This document shows positions 35,262-45,464 of a stretch of 64,000 bases of DNA, piece after piece (positions within the stretch are counted from its first letter, which is position 1; each line of letters starts with the position of its first letter). The position numbers and the translations under genes were made by a program. The stretch is from an uncultured Shewanella sp. (GTDB lineage Bacteria; Pseudomonadota; Gammaproteobacteria; Enterobacterales; Shewanellaceae): positions 496,001-560,000 of the forward strand of contig NZ_CANMUW010000001.1 of assembly GCF_947501225.1 (NCBI RefSeq), in the 5' to 3' direction. Below the pieces are notes generated by a model. That model ran no database searches, was not told the origin of the DNA, and worked only from the letters and a program-made list of their open reading frames with translations.

Positions 35262-37328
35262 TTACGCCAGTTTAAATTTACTGACCAGTTCATTGAGCTG
35301 CTCGTTTGCTGCTGAGAGGTTTTGTGTACTCAGCGCGGTCTGCTGCCCGTTCTTCAACAACTCCAGCGCCATGGCCTCTATGGTGTGCATGTTGCGGCTG
35401 ATCTCATCGGTTACCGCACTCTGCTGCTCGGATGCCGTCGCAATTTGACTACCCAAATCATTAATTTCTACGATAGAGCCGGTCATGGCATCCAGACTCG
35501 AGGTTACCCGGGATGTATTTTCGGCGACTTTCTGGCAGCTGTTTTTAGTCTCGGTCATCACTTTTTCAGCCGTTGCCGCATCGCGGCGCAGTGTGGTTAA
35601 GATCTCCTCAATTTGAGCGGTGCTGGATTGTGTGCGGGAGGCGAGTGAACGAACCTCGTCGGCGACTACCGCAAATCCTCGTCCCTGCTCTCCGGCGCGA
35701 GCGGCTTCGATGGCGGCATTAAGTGCCAGTAGATTGGTCTGCTCGGCGATGCCTCCTATTACGTCGAGTACCTCCACGATCTGCTTGGTATTTTCGCTCA
35801 TGGTATTGATGCTGCTGGTCGCCGTATTCATCTCCTCCACTAGGGCTATGACACTGTTTGACGCATCGACGACCGTGACCTTAGAGGCTTTAGCCTCTTC
35901 GTTGGCTTGTTGGGTGCTCGATGCGGTTTGCACCGCACTATGCGCCACGGCTTCGGCCGAGGCGTTCATCTGAGTGATCGCCGTCACCGCCAGCTCTGTC
36001 TCCGAGGTGTGGCTGTTGAGTGCCTGGCTGTTTCGCTCCGATTGGCTGTTAAGCTGTGATATCCCCTCGGTGATCTCTTTGGATGATTTTGAGATATCGA
36101 GCATCATAGCCTGGAGATAGCTGATAAAGTTATTGACCGAATGGCCAATGTCTCCCAGCTCGTCGCGGGTAGCGATCTCCAGCCTGGAAGTGAGATCGGC
36201 TTCACCGGTGGATAGGGTCTCAATGCGTTTTTTCAGCATGATCATATCGGTGATTATCTTGTTCAGCAGCCAGACACAGAAAATGAGTGCGATCACGATA
36301 AGGCAGCTCGCTACCGCGATGCTCTGGTAGATTTTACTGTCAAATATCTCACGGGTTCCCTCGACCAGACCCTGTTGAATAGAGGTAACATCAGATTCAT
36401 AGGCACCGGTACCTATGACCCAACCCCATTCGGGGAGAATTTTTCTGACGTATGAGATCTTGGCTTCGGCGTTATCGGTTGCCGAGGAACTGAGCGGAAG
36501 CAGTACAAAGGCATCGGCTTGGTTGCCCAAAGCACGCTTGGCCAGCTCCGCATTTGCTGTTTGTTGGCCTATCAGGTTTTTTTGGGAGTGGGCCAGAATT
36601 TTACCGTTTGCATCCTGCACCCAAAACTCTCCATTTTCACCATATTTTGCCGCCATAACGGTCTGTAGTGCGGCTGTTATCTTGTCCTGCCTGAGGGTAC
36701 TGATGTATTCACCGGTGGCAATTACCAGGTTGAGAGGTTCAAAATAGAAGGAGGCTGAAAGCTTCTCCTCCACCCTGCCGGTAGTTGGGTTTGAAAAGAA
36801 GTAGCTGGTGAAACCTATCTCATTGTTTCTCGCCGCTGCAACAATATTTCGGGCGTAATAGTTGCCCTTTTCATCGACAACATCGCGGCTGTTGCCCATA
36901 GATACGCCACCGATACCGGCGGCTTCATTGGTCAGGGTATCTGCATCATAGGCAAACAGGTAACGCCCCTTTCCCCATTGGTATTCGTTGATGAAGGTAT
37001 AGACCATCATATCGGGGTCATCGGTGAGGTTATTCTCATACATGCGGTTGATGATATTGCGAAACATGACAATCTCATCGCCCAGCGCCTGCCTGATGTT
37101 TTCGACCCTGGATTGTTGGTAGAAGTCGTTGACCGAGCGGCTTAGGGTATCTACCTGTCCGATGAGATTCTGCTTTACTAAGCTTTCCACTTTATTGCTG
37201 ATGTTAAGCTTTTCCTGTTTGAGCACCGCTTGTTCAATCACCACCATGTTGGCGATGAAATAGCAGGAAACAGCAACGAGTAAGGCACCTACTAAAATGA
37301 TTAATTTAGCTTTTATTGTCATTTTCAT
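35262..37328 (-). CDS. methyl-accepting chemotaxis protein with Cache sensor
   Basis: A 688-residue chemoreceptor. TM1 near residues 5-27, then a long periplasmic Cache region ([48 protein letters not shown], later [15 protein letters not shown]), TM2 near 330-350, HAMP ([20 protein letters not shown]) and the signalling hairpin [22 protein letters not shown]. Two Cache-like lobes are visible, so small organic acids or amino acids are plausible ligands. AGGGTGG is 5 nt before ATG 37328, so the longer frame to 37361 is not used. Confidence 0.9.
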   Translation of the reverse strand: MKMTIKAKLIILVGALLVAVSCYFIANMVVIEQAVLKQEKLNISNKVESLVKQNLIGQVDTLSRSVNDFYQQSRVENIRQALGDEIVMFRNIINRMYENNLTDDPDMMVYTFINEYQWGKGRYLFAYDADTLTNEAAGIGGVSMGNSRDVVDEKGNYYARNIVAAARNNEIGFTSYFFSNPTTGRVEEKLSASFYFEPLNLVIATGEYISTLRQDKITAALQTVMAAKYGENGEFWVQDANGKILAHSQKNLIGQQTANAELAKRALGNQADAFVLLPLSSSATDNAEAKISYVRKILPEWGWVIGTGAYESDVTSIQQGLVEGTREIFDSKIYQSIAVASCLIVIALIFCVWLLNKIITDMIMLKKRIETLSTGEADLTSRLEIATRDELGDIGHSVNNFISYLQAMMLDISKSSKEITEGISQLNSQSERNSQALNSHTSETELAVTAITQMNASAEAVAHSAVQTASSTQQANEEAKASKVTVVDASNSVIALVEEMNTATSSINTMSENTKQIVEVLDVIGGIAEQTNLLALNAAIEAARAGEQGRGFAVVADEVRSLASRTQSSTAQIEEILTTLRRDAATAEKVMTETKNSCQKVAENTSRVTSSLDAMTGSIVEINDLGSQIATASEQQSAVTDEISRNMHTIEAMALELLKNGQQTALSTQNLSAANEQLNELVSKFKLA

Positions 37329-37633
37329 GAAAACCACCCTAGGATGAATTCGATTAGACATAAGAAAAATCTAATAGATATTAAGTGATAAATAGCACTC
37401 AAATACAACATGGTGGTTACAAAAGTGTGAAGCCGGTGTAACTCCGATATCTCAAATGGGATCCGATTAACAAATATTTCAAAATTAACAGGTTAGCGAG
37501 GAAGGATATTGCTGAAAAATCAATGAGGAGGAGCTAATGTAACTAATTGTAAATAAAGCTGTTATGTGAATTTTTATGGCCGTTTATCGGGTGAAGTCAA
37601 TTGGTGTCTGAGCCATGTTTGAACTGTTAGAAA

Positions 37634-37670
37634 ATAAGCCAGTTCTCTTATCGTAGAGGTACCGGCTTAT
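37634..37670 (-). terminator. hairpin after the DUF2797 gene
   Basis: ATAAGCC (37634-37640) and GGCTTAT (37664-37670) enclose a partly paired CTC/GAG region; the - strand continues with TTTTCT. The rest of 37329-37682 is promoter DNA of the chemoreceptor gene, with no other gene seen. Confidence 0.55.
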
Positions 37671-37682
37671 GATAGTGGTCGA

Positions 37683-38498
37683 TTATCCGACACTTATCTC
37701 ATAGGAGGTAAACTTACGCAGGTTAATGACGCCCGTATCGAAGATAAGGTACTGGCCTTTTATCCCTAAAAGGACTCCGCTTACTACCGGATCCTTATCG
37801 AAATTATGTGAGCTTATCTTGGTCGGGAACTCATTGACCGGGAAGTGGATCTCCTGAATATCTTCATTGAGCTTCTCGATGGCGTATTCGCCATATGTCA
37901 TGCAGAGTTCATGGATCTTAGTTTCAACTAGTGGCAACAGTTCGGCAGCTTGGGCCTTGAGATCGATATCCTCAGCATTACCTTTGAGCATGGTTCGCCA
38001 GTTGGTCTTATCCTTGATCATCTTCGCCAATTCGACCTCCACCAAGCCTGAGATCTGTCTGCTCGAGACTTTTAAAATGGGTAAGCCCTGGGTTGCCCCT
38101 TGATCTATCCAGCGAGTCGGTAGTTGAGTGTGACGGGTGATCCCCACCTTGAGCCCGGAGGTATTTGACAGGTAGACATAGTGCGGGACAAAGCAGTTAT
38201 CTTCACCCCATTGAGGTTCGCGACAGGTGCCTTGGGCAAAGTGGCAGGTTTCCGGCTTCATGATACACATATCGCAACTTGCCAGCTTCTTCATGCAGAC
38301 AAAACAGTGTCCCTGTGAGTAGCTCTTCTTCGTTCGCTTTCCGCAATTACTGCAGCAGATCTTTCCGGTATGGGTCAAAGTTACTGTTGTGCCTATGAGA
38401 GGGTTCATGGCTAACAGCTCATCTCCGATGGGCAACTGATATTGAACTTGCGCGTTTTCATCCAGCGTGGCGCGCATTTTTTTGATTGTACCTAACAT
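37683..38498 (-). CDS. DUF2797 zinc-ribbon protein
   Basis: About 271 residues. Two Cys clusters form zinc-ribbon-like sites: CCSNCGKRTKKSYSQGHCFVC and, after MKKLASCDMCIMKPETC, HFAQGTC. A GIY-YIG-like segment follows (HYVYLSNTSGLKVGITR), then a region ending in DTGVINLRKFTSYEISV. This arrangement defines DUF2797, whose function is unknown; the GIY-YIG resemblance hints at nucleic-acid contact but is not proof of nuclease activity. AGGA lies 6 nt before ATG 38498, preferred over 38519. Confidence 0.82.
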   Translation of the reverse strand: MLGTIKKMRATLDENAQVQYQLPIGDELLAMNPLIGTTVTLTHTGKICCSNCGKRTKKSYSQGHCFVCMKKLASCDMCIMKPETCHFAQGTCREPQWGEDNCFVPHYVYLSNTSGLKVGITRHTQLPTRWIDQGATQGLPILKVSSRQISGLVEVELAKMIKDKTNWRTMLKGNAEDIDLKAQAAELLPLVETKIHELCMTYGEYAIEKLNEDIQEIHFPVNEFPTKISSHNFDKDPVVSGVLLGIKGQYLIFDTGVINLRKFTSYEISVG

Positions 38499-38706
38499 AG
38501 CGGTTCCTGGCATAAACATACTTATCTGAGATTGTGCATAGTGTTGAGCAAGACATTGCGCCGAGGCGGTTGATCTTCTCCTTTATTCGCTAGTCTAACA
38601 GATTGTTTATGTGTTCCCTGATAGATTTATTAGATTGCTAAAAGAGGGAGGGTATCGGAGAGGGAGAGCGAATCTCACTCTCCTCGTGGGCTTATATAAT
38701 TTGTCG

Positions 38707-39207
38707 TTAACCGGCCAGCCTATCCAGCACCACATCATCACCTATGGCATAAAGCGCGCTCATAAGTGCTTCCTCCTGTTCCGCTTGCTTTATTCCCAGA
38801 TCGAAACTGGCCCTGAACAGGGGGACACCCGTATGGCTGGCGCTCTCATAGCGGGTGCTGAAGTGCTCGATGTTGATGCCCAGGGCACTGATCTTATTTG
38901 ATATGTCATGTACCAGACCGGGTCTGTCATAGGCAACCAGTGAAAAGCTTAGGTGTTTAATCTGATTCGGGTTTTTACTGGTTTTAGCATAGGTCATGCT
39001 CAAGCCTTCGATGCACTCTAAGTTTTCGGCCAACAGATCCCAATTAGCGGCGGGGACCTCTAACAGGAGGATAGCGGCAAAAATTCCATCGAGGTGGCGC
39101 AATTCTGAATCGAGCCAATTACCACCATGACGGCTCACGGCATGTGCTATCTGTTCGACTAACCCTTTTCTGTCTGCAACCTGCAAGGTGACCAAGTATC
39201 GTAACAT
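38707..39207 (-). CDS. gcvR: glycine cleavage system repressor-type ACT protein
   Basis: A 166-residue protein made of two ACT domains (RYLVTLQVADRKGLVEQIAHAVSRHGGNW and HLSFSLVAYDRPGLVHDISNKISALGINI). That tandem arrangement without a DNA-binding domain is GcvR, which in E. coli binds GcvA and glycine to silence the gcvTHP operon. The gcv genes are not in this window. It is divergent from the pst operon and shares its intergenic region. Confidence 0.8.
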   Translation of the reverse strand: MLRYLVTLQVADRKGLVEQIAHAVSRHGGNWLDSELRHLDGIFAAILLLEVPAANWDLLAENLECIEGLSMTYAKTSKNPNQIKHLSFSLVAYDRPGLVHDISNKISALGINIEHFSTRYESASHTGVPLFRASFDLGIKQAEQEEALMSALYAIGDDVVLDRLAG

Positions 39208-39252
39208 ATTGATTTTACTCCTTTGATTAAATATTATCTCTGGGTTCGAACG

Positions 39253-39286
39253 CTGTCACACTAGTGTCATCTTTACGTCATATAAT
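39253..39286 (+). promoter_or_regulatory. triple Pho box and -10 of the pst operon
   Basis: Three 7-bp half-sites repeat every 11 bp: CTGTCAC (39253), GTGTCAT (39264) and ACGTCAT (39275), separated by 4-nt spacers, the PhoB layout (consensus CTGTCAT). A perfect -10 TATAAT follows at 39281-39286, so PhoB would replace the -35 region. This predicts induction of pstCAB-phoU in phosphate starvation. Confidence 0.82.
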
Positions 39287-39389
39287 TCGACGCATCAAAA
39301 TAATGAGAGTGTTTCTAACCTATTGTTAGCACAGCAGTTGAAACAATCCCAGTGAAAACTCTACTGGCTATTTAATAAACGAGGTTCCA

Positions 39390-41648
39390 ATGGTAACTCA
39401 GGTAATAAAACCTGATCCTAAGGCTAAAAACCTACTGATAGGTAAAGGCTCGAGTAGAAGGGCGATTCAGGATAAGTTGACTCAGGTCGGGGTGACGATT
39501 GGCGGAACCATGGTGTTTGTCGCCCTGTTGTTGATCTTCTTCTATCTCCTGTATGTCGTTAAGCCCATTTTTGATGGTGCCGAGGTCACGCCACAGATTA
39601 GCGTCGATATCGCCGGTGATAGCAGTCCTGCGTTAATGGTCGGCAGTGATGAGCAGAACGAGATCATCTACCGGGTATCTGACTCCGGTCAGGTAGACTT
39701 TTACGATGCAAAACATGGAAACCTGATTGAGAGTGAAAGGCTTTCGATCCCCGAGGGGGTAGAGGTCGTAGGTAGTGCGGCTTCTGTTGCCAGTGAGCAA
39801 AGGTTCGCCCTGGGGCTCGGCAACGGCCAACTGATTCTTGCCGGTATTAACTTTGGTGTTACTTATCCTGATAACCAAAGAGTCATCACGCCTGACTTAC
39901 GTTATCCGGCAGGTGCGCAACCATTGACCGTCGATGAGAACGGTGCTCCGCTTAATAACCTTACCTTCGGTTATAACAGCGAGAAGATGAGCTTCGCTTA
40001 CCAAGACCAGGCAAAGGTGTGGCATCTAACCCGCCAAGAGGGTGAAGAGAACATGATGACCGAGGAGGTCGAGTGGACTTCGACTACCGGCTTGATTAAC
40101 GATGCCCCTGTGAGTGTTCAGCAAAGGTTAATGTCTCCTGATCAGCGACAACTGATGTTGCGAAGCGGCGATAAACTCTTTATCTATGATATTCGTGATG
40201 CAGATGATATCTCCCTGCTGCAAGTCCTAGAGCTTGAGCTTGCCAGGGCTAAAGTTACCGATGTAAGTCTTCTCGCCGGCGCGAGTTCAATTCTGGTCAG
40301 TTACGACTCCGGGCTGGTGGTGCAATACTTTCAGGTTAACGGTGAGCGTGGACGCCAATATCAGGAGATACGTACATTTGAGAGTGGCTCATCGATCGCC
40401 AGTGTTGCCAGTGAGTTTTATCGTAAGAGCTTCGTGACGGTGAGTGACAAGGGGGATTTGACACTCCTTTATACGACCAGTGAGCGTGAACTCTTTTCAG
40501 AGACATTCGATCTGAAGAACCCCGGTAAGATAGGTTTCAGCCCAAGAGCCAACGCTCTGGTAGTCGAGTCGGGTTCCAAGTTGCACCTGTTTGCCGTCGA
40601 CAATTCACATCCTGAAGTCTCCTGGAGTGCGATGTGGAGTAAGGTCTGGTACGAGGGGTACCCGGAACCTAAGTATGTCTGGCAATCGACGTCAGGTTCA
40701 GATGATTTTGAGGCTAAGCTAAGCCTGATGCCATTGGCCTTCGGCACGATGAAGGCTGCACTCTATGCCATGTTATTTGCCACGCCACTGGCTATTGCCG
40801 GCGCGGTATACACAGCCTATTTCATGTCGCCGAAGATTCGCTCCATTGTGAAGCCGACGATTGAGATCATGGAGGCCTTACCCACAGTTATCCTGGGCTT
40901 CTTAGCCGGCTTATGGCTGGCACCTTTGATAGAAGATAATCTGCCGGGCATCCTGGTTCTGCTGGTGCTGTTACCACTGTCGATTCTGACCACGGCATTT
41001 ATCTGGCACAACTTGCCCGGAAAATGGAAACAGCGTCTGCCTGAGACCTACCAGGAACTGATGCTACTGCCTGTGATCATCTTTATCGGCTGGCTCTCTT
41101 TCGCAATCAGTCCGGCCATAGAGGTCGCATTCTTCCATGGGGATTCTCGTATGTTCATCACTAATGAGCTGGGGATCACTTTCGATCAGCGTAATGCCTT
41201 GGTTGTCGGTATTGCGATGGGCTTTGCAGTTATTCCTACCATATTCTCTATTGCCGAAGATGCCGTGTTCTCGGTGCCTCGCCACCTTTCGAACGGTAGT
41301 TTAGCGCTGGGGGCGACCAACTGGCAGACATTGACCCGTGTGGTTCTGCTTACAGCCAGCCCGGGGATCTTCTCTGCGGTGATGATGGGGCTGGGTCGCG
41401 CCGTGGGTGAAACTATGATTGTGTTAATGGCTACGGGAAATACCGCCATCATGGAGTGGAGTGTGTTTGAGGGAATGCGTACCCTGGCCGCAAATATCGC
41501 CGTAGAGATGCCGGAGTCTGCGATCGGCAGCTCCCATTACCGGGTTCTTTTCCTGGCTGCTTTTGTGCTGTTTATCTTTACCTTCCTCTTCAACACGATT
41601 GCCGAAGTGGTAAGACAGCGCCTGCGCGAACGTTACAGTTCTCTTTAA
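39390..41648 (+). CDS. pstC: phosphate ABC transporter permease PstC with large periplasmic domain
   Basis: The 752 residues are over twice the ~320 of E. coli PstC. TM1 lies at about 37-57. Residues ~60-440 form a soluble, strand-rich region (repeats such as QRLMSPDQRQLMLRSGDKLFIYD) that could be beta-propeller-like and would face the periplasm. The permease core begins near residue 447 and carries MEALPTVILGFLAGLWLAP and the EAA-type loop SLALGATNWQTLTRVVL. It forms the inner-membrane channel with PstA; PstB drives it. No pstS is adjacent. Confidence 0.9.
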   Translation: MVTQVIKPDPKAKNLLIGKGSSRRAIQDKLTQVGVTIGGTMVFVALLLIFFYLLYVVKPIFDGAEVTPQISVDIAGDSSPALMVGSDEQNEIIYRVSDSGQVDFYDAKHGNLIESERLSIPEGVEVVGSAASVASEQRFALGLGNGQLILAGINFGVTYPDNQRVITPDLRYPAGAQPLTVDENGAPLNNLTFGYNSEKMSFAYQDQAKVWHLTRQEGEENMMTEEVEWTSTTGLINDAPVSVQQRLMSPDQRQLMLRSGDKLFIYDIRDADDISLLQVLELELARAKVTDVSLLAGASSILVSYDSGLVVQYFQVNGERGRQYQEIRTFESGSSIASVASEFYRKSFVTVSDKGDLTLLYTTSERELFSETFDLKNPGKIGFSPRANALVVESGSKLHLFAVDNSHPEVSWSAMWSKVWYEGYPEPKYVWQSTSGSDDFEAKLSLMPLAFGTMKAALYAMLFATPLAIAGAVYTAYFMSPKIRSIVKPTIEIMEALPTVILGFLAGLWLAPLIEDNLPGILVLLVLLPLSILTTAFIWHNLPGKWKQRLPETYQELMLLPVIIFIGWLSFAISPAIEVAFFHGDSRMFITNELGITFDQRNALVVGIAMGFAVIPTIFSIAEDAVFSVPRHLSNGSLALGATNWQTLTRVVLLTASPGIFSAVMMGLGRAVGETMIVLMATGNTAIMEWSVFEGMRTLAANIAVEMPESAIGSSHYRVLFLAAFVLFIFTFLFNTIAEVVRQRLRERYSSL

Positions 41649-41728
41649 TGAGTAAAAAATGATGACTGAAAATATGAACATGAATATATCTGTTTTCGAG
41701 CCTGAAGTTGTGTTTGGGAGTAACTGTC

Positions 41729-43381
41729 ATGGGTAAGTGGTTTAAGTCCGGTTCGCCATGGATATGGATGACAGGTGGGGCGGTAAGCATCAGCTTAATT
41801 GCCGTACTGGGTTTGTTGTTGATGATTGCCTGGCGTGGCCTGAGCTATTTCTGGCCGGCAGAGATATATCAATGGGAGCTCAATGATCCCCAGGGTAATC
41901 GTTACACCTTGATTGGTGAGATATACGATAGAGAGGAGGTACCAACCGAACGCCTTATTTCAGCTGGACATGTGTTTGAGCAGCCCCCCGGTGAAACCGT
42001 GACCCGTTATCTGGTGAAAACCGGTAACCGTGAATTTGTCGGCTTGGATTTTCGTTGGATACTGGCGACAGATATCATCTCTCGCACTAAACCGGAAAAT
42101 ATTGCGGTGATCGAGAGAAGCAAAAATGGTGACTTTTATGGTTATCCCATCGCGATTGTCGAAAATGGACAGCGCTTGGCACCCGATGATATCGAAGCTT
42201 CATTTGAAGCACATATCGAGCGCGCCGTTGCGCTTAACGACAAAGCCGTAACACTGCAAAAGAGTGAGATCGGCTCCATCAACTATGCCCTGGAAAAGCT
42301 GCGTTTGCAGGAGCGACGTTATGAACTCGATGGGCAACTGACTGATGAGCGCAAGGCGGAGCTCGATAGCAGGAAAGCGGCCCTACAGGCAGATTATCTG
42401 GTGCTGGAAAAGTCGTTCTTTGCCCTTAGAACCGAAGCGGCAAGGGATTCGGTGATTATTAAAGATATGCGTGGCGAAGAGGTTGTACTGAAACTCGATA
42501 CTATTCTCGATGTGACCTACTCCAACCGCATAGGCATGATAGGTAAAATTGGCCACTGGTTCGCGGGAGTAGGAAGCTTTATCAGTGACGATCCCAGAGA
42601 AGCTAATACCGAAGGAGGTGTGTTTCCGGCTATCTTCGGTACCGTTTTCATGGTGCTCTTGATGGCGGTTATCGTGACCCCCTTTGGCGTTATCGCTGCA
42701 ATCTACCTGCATGAGTATGCTAAGAAAGGACCGATAACTAAGATGATCCGCATTGCGGTGATTAATCTGGCCGGTGTACCTTCGATTGTTTATGGTGTGT
42801 TCGGTCTGGGCTTCTTTGTTTACATGTTTGGTGGCTCCTTGGATCAACTCTTCTACCCGGAGGCGTTGCCTGCCCCGACTTTCGGTTCTCCTGGCGTGCT
42901 CTGGTCGGCATTAACCTTAGCCATATTGACACTGCCGGTTGTGATTGTATCGACCGAGGAGGGGCTTAGTCGAATTCCCAGCGCCGTGCGTCAGGGGAGC
43001 TTAGCCCTGGGAGCAACTAAAGCCGAGACGCTCTGGCGAATCGTGATCCCCATGGCGAGCCCGGCCATTATGACCGGTTTAATTTTAGCCGTTGCTCGTG
43101 CAGCGGGTGAGGTGGCTCCCCTGATGTTGGTGGGAGTCGTAAAGTTGGCGCCGACTTTGCCAATCGACATGAACTTTCCATTCGTGCATCTTGAACGTAA
43201 GTTCATGCACTTAGGTTTCCATATTTATGATGTAGGTTTCCAGAGTCCGAACGTGGAGGCGGCGAGACCTCTGGTCTATGCGACGTCGTTCCTGCTCGTC
43301 TCAGTCATAGTGTCATTAAACTTGACTGCAATCGGTGTTCGTAACCACCTGCGTGAGAAGTATCGCTCTCTTGAGCATTAA
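41729..43381 (+). CDS. pstA: phosphate ABC transporter permease PstA with N-terminal extension
   Basis: 550 residues against about 296 in E. coli. TM1 is at 10-35. Residues ~40-290 form an extra, probably periplasmic domain with a helical, coiled-coil-like stretch (EKLRLQERRYELDGQLTDERKAELDSRKAAL broken into heptads). The permease core starts near 295 (GTVFMVLLMAVIVTPFGVIAAIYLHEYA) and includes GVPSIVYGVFGLGFFVYMFGG and the EAA loop SLALGATKAETLWRIVIP. GGGAG is 8 nt before ATG 41729. It lies 80 bp after pstC. Confidence 0.9.
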   Translation: MGKWFKSGSPWIWMTGGAVSISLIAVLGLLLMIAWRGLSYFWPAEIYQWELNDPQGNRYTLIGEIYDREEVPTERLISAGHVFEQPPGETVTRYLVKTGNREFVGLDFRWILATDIISRTKPENIAVIERSKNGDFYGYPIAIVENGQRLAPDDIEASFEAHIERAVALNDKAVTLQKSEIGSINYALEKLRLQERRYELDGQLTDERKAELDSRKAALQADYLVLEKSFFALRTEAARDSVIIKDMRGEEVVLKLDTILDVTYSNRIGMIGKIGHWFAGVGSFISDDPREANTEGGVFPAIFGTVFMVLLMAVIVTPFGVIAAIYLHEYAKKGPITKMIRIAVINLAGVPSIVYGVFGLGFFVYMFGGSLDQLFYPEALPAPTFGSPGVLWSALTLAILTLPVVIVSTEEGLSRIPSAVRQGSLALGATKAETLWRIVIPMASPAIMTGLILAVARAAGEVAPLMLVGVVKLAPTLPIDMNFPFVHLERKFMHLGFHIYDVGFQSPNVEAARPLVYATSFLLVSVIVSLNLTAIGVRNHLREKYRSLEH

Positions 43382-43454
43382 AACGAACAAATATCGCCAC
43401 GCAGTGGCATAAATAGGACGGCGAAGCCGTGCTGTTAAAGTGATAGGATATAAA

Positions 43455-44273
43455 ATGATTTCCATAGATAAGTCTGCTATGAACACAAACTCAATCGATC
43501 TGAGTAATTTGAGCCAGGAAGAGACAGCCCTGGAGATCCGTAACTTAGATCTGAAATATGGTGAGAAACAGGCGCTCTTCGATGTGTCGATGAAGATCCC
43601 CGAGAAACAGGTGACAGCATTTATCGGTCCCAGTGGTTGTGGTAAGTCTACACTGCTGCGCTGTATCAACCGGATGAATGACCTGGTTGATAACTGTCAT
43701 ATCGGTGGTGAGATCTTACTCAATGGACAGAATATCTATGATAAAGAGGTCGATGTTGCCTCTCTGCGCAGAAATGTCGGCATGGTGTTCCAGCGGCCAA
43801 ATCCATTTCCAAAATCAATTTATGAAAATGTGGTTTATGGACTGCGCCTTCAGGGGGTGAATAATCGCCGGGAGCTGGATGAGGCGGCCGAGCGCTCACT
43901 GCGTGGCGCAGCAATATGGGATGAGGTGAAAGACAGACTACATGACAACGCTTTCGGTCTCTCTGGTGGTCAGCAGCAGCGTCTGGTGATCGCTCGCGCT
44001 ATCGCCATCGAACCGGAGGTACTGCTTCTCGATGAGCCGACGTCTGCACTCGACCCCATCTCGACACTGACGATTGAGGAGTTGATCACCGATCTAAAAT
44101 CTAAATACACGGTAGTGATCGTTACCCATAACATGCAACAGGCGGCGCGGGTCTCTGATCAGACCGCTTTCATGTATATGGGCGAGTTGGTCGAGTATGC
44201 CGATACTAACACCATATTTACCACGCCGAGGCAGCGGAAAACGGAAGATTACATTACAGGCCGATACGGATAA
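43455..44273 (+). CDS. pstB: phosphate ABC transporter ATP-binding protein
   Basis: A 272-residue ABC ATPase: Walker [11 protein letters not shown]-loop [20 protein letters not shown], signature LSGGQQQR, Walker [14 protein letters not shown] and the H-loop His in VTHNMQQA. The segment [15 protein letters not shown] and the C-terminal [16 protein letters not shown] are PstB-specific. AGGA lies 6 nt before ATG 43455; the GTG at 43440 is not needed. Operates with PstC/PstA. Confidence 0.96.
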   Translation: MISIDKSAMNTNSIDLSNLSQEETALEIRNLDLKYGEKQALFDVSMKIPEKQVTAFIGPSGCGKSTLLRCINRMNDLVDNCHIGGEILLNGQNIYDKEVDVASLRRNVGMVFQRPNPFPKSIYENVVYGLRLQGVNNRRELDEAAERSLRGAAIWDEVKDRLHDNAFGLSGGQQQRLVIARAIAIEPEVLLLDEPTSALDPISTLTIEELITDLKSKYTVVIVTHNMQQAARVSDQTAFMYMGELVEYADTNTIFTTPRQRKTEDYITGRYG

Positions 44274-44345
44274 CTGAGCCGTTTCATATCGGGATTAATA
44301 CGCTTAGTTGTCAGGTTTAATAGAATATAAAAGGTGTGATTTGCA

Positions 44346-45056
44346 ATGGAAAATATGAATTTAAATAAGCATATATCGGGACAGTTCAATGCCGAGTTAG
44401 ATGATATCCGTAATCGTGTGTTAGCCATGGGTGGATTAGTCGAGCGTCAATTAGAGCAGTCTCTGGATGCGTTGAGCACCCTGGATTCTGAGTTAGCGCA
44501 GAAAGTCATCGAGGGCGATCATAAGGTTAATGGGATGGAGGTGACCATAGATGAAGAGTGTACCCGCATCATAGCCAAGCGTCAGCCGGCGGCCAGTGAT
44601 CTGCGCCTGGTACTGGCCATCTCAAAAACCATTACCGATCTGGAACGTATTGGCGATGCGTGCGTTAAGATAGCCAAAGCCGCGATGGATAAACGGTCTA
44701 AAAATCAGCAGCCTCTGTTGGTCAGCATCGAGAACATGGGACGTCATGCCACGCGAATGCTTAATGCAACACTGGATGCACTGGCTCGTATGGATGCCGA
44801 AGTTGCGCTGGAGCTTCACAAAGAGGATTTTAAGTTAGATAAGGAGTATGAGGGGATCATCCGTCAGTTGATGACCTATATGATGGCCGATCCACGCTCC
44901 ATACCTGAGGTGTTAGATGTACTGTGGGCTGCGCGGGCCGTCGAGCGGGTGGGGGATCGTTGTCAGAATATCTGTGAGTACATCATCTATTACGTGAAGG
45001 GAAAGGATGTACGTCATGTCTCCTATGAGGAGATGGAGAAAGACCTTAACCTTTAA
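44346..45056 (+). CDS. phoU: phosphate-signalling protein PhoU
   Basis: 236 residues made of two three-helix repeats with the metal-binding E/D-x-x-x-D motifs: [18 protein letters not shown] in the first half and [23 protein letters not shown] in the second. PhoU links the Pst transporter to the PhoR kinase and turns the Pho regulon off when phosphate is plentiful. Last gene of the operon, followed by a terminator at 45101. Confidence 0.95.
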   Translation: MENMNLNKHISGQFNAELDDIRNRVLAMGGLVERQLEQSLDALSTLDSELAQKVIEGDHKVNGMEVTIDEECTRIIAKRQPAASDLRLVLAISKTITDLERIGDACVKIAKAAMDKRSKNQQPLLVSIENMGRHATRMLNATLDALARMDAEVALELHKEDFKLDKEYEGIIRQLMTYMMADPRSIPEVLDVLWAARAVERVGDRCQNICEYIIYYVKGKDVRHVSYEEMEKDLNL

Positions 45057-45100
45057 CTGTTGGTACTTCGTCAATTTAATAAAAATAAAACCTTTAAAAA

Positions 45101-45122
45101 CAAGCGGCTACTTAGCCGCTTG
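45101..45122 (+). terminator. terminator of the pst operon
   Basis: CAAGCGGCTA (45101-45110) and TAGCCGCTTG (45113-45122) form a perfect 10-bp stem around CT, followed by TCTGTTT. Confidence 0.8.
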
Positions 45123-45163
45123 TCTGTTTATATGAACTCTGCTCAGATTTAAAGCCGAATTTC

Positions 45164-45178
45164 ATGTATAGTATACAT
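45164..45178. promoter_or_regulatory. 15-bp palindromic operator-like site before the BCCT gene
   Basis: ATGTATA and TATACAT flank a single G. Size and odd symmetry suit a GntR-type dimer, but the regulator is unknown. It lies 287 bp before the BCCT start in the 408-bp gap 45057-45464, which holds no other gene. Confidence 0.45.
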
Positions 45179-45464
45179 ATCTTTGTGTATAGACAGATTG
45201 TATTCAATAGTGCCGGAGCAGATTAAATTCTCAAGATTTGGTCGCTATTGAATGGGATTTGTCGTTTTAGCTTTTTAATCAAATTTAAGCTTGAAACCTT
45301 GGCCGAAAAGCCAAGTATATAGCCTTTGTTGGCGTTCACAAATTGTGATTTCCGCCACAGATACAGTTGCGAGAAACTGTATGATGCCTCACCGTCTAAT
45401 GTTGGCCGGAATCTCTTGTAGTTGAGTGAGTTGTATCAACTATTTGCTAATTTGCGAGAGTTTT

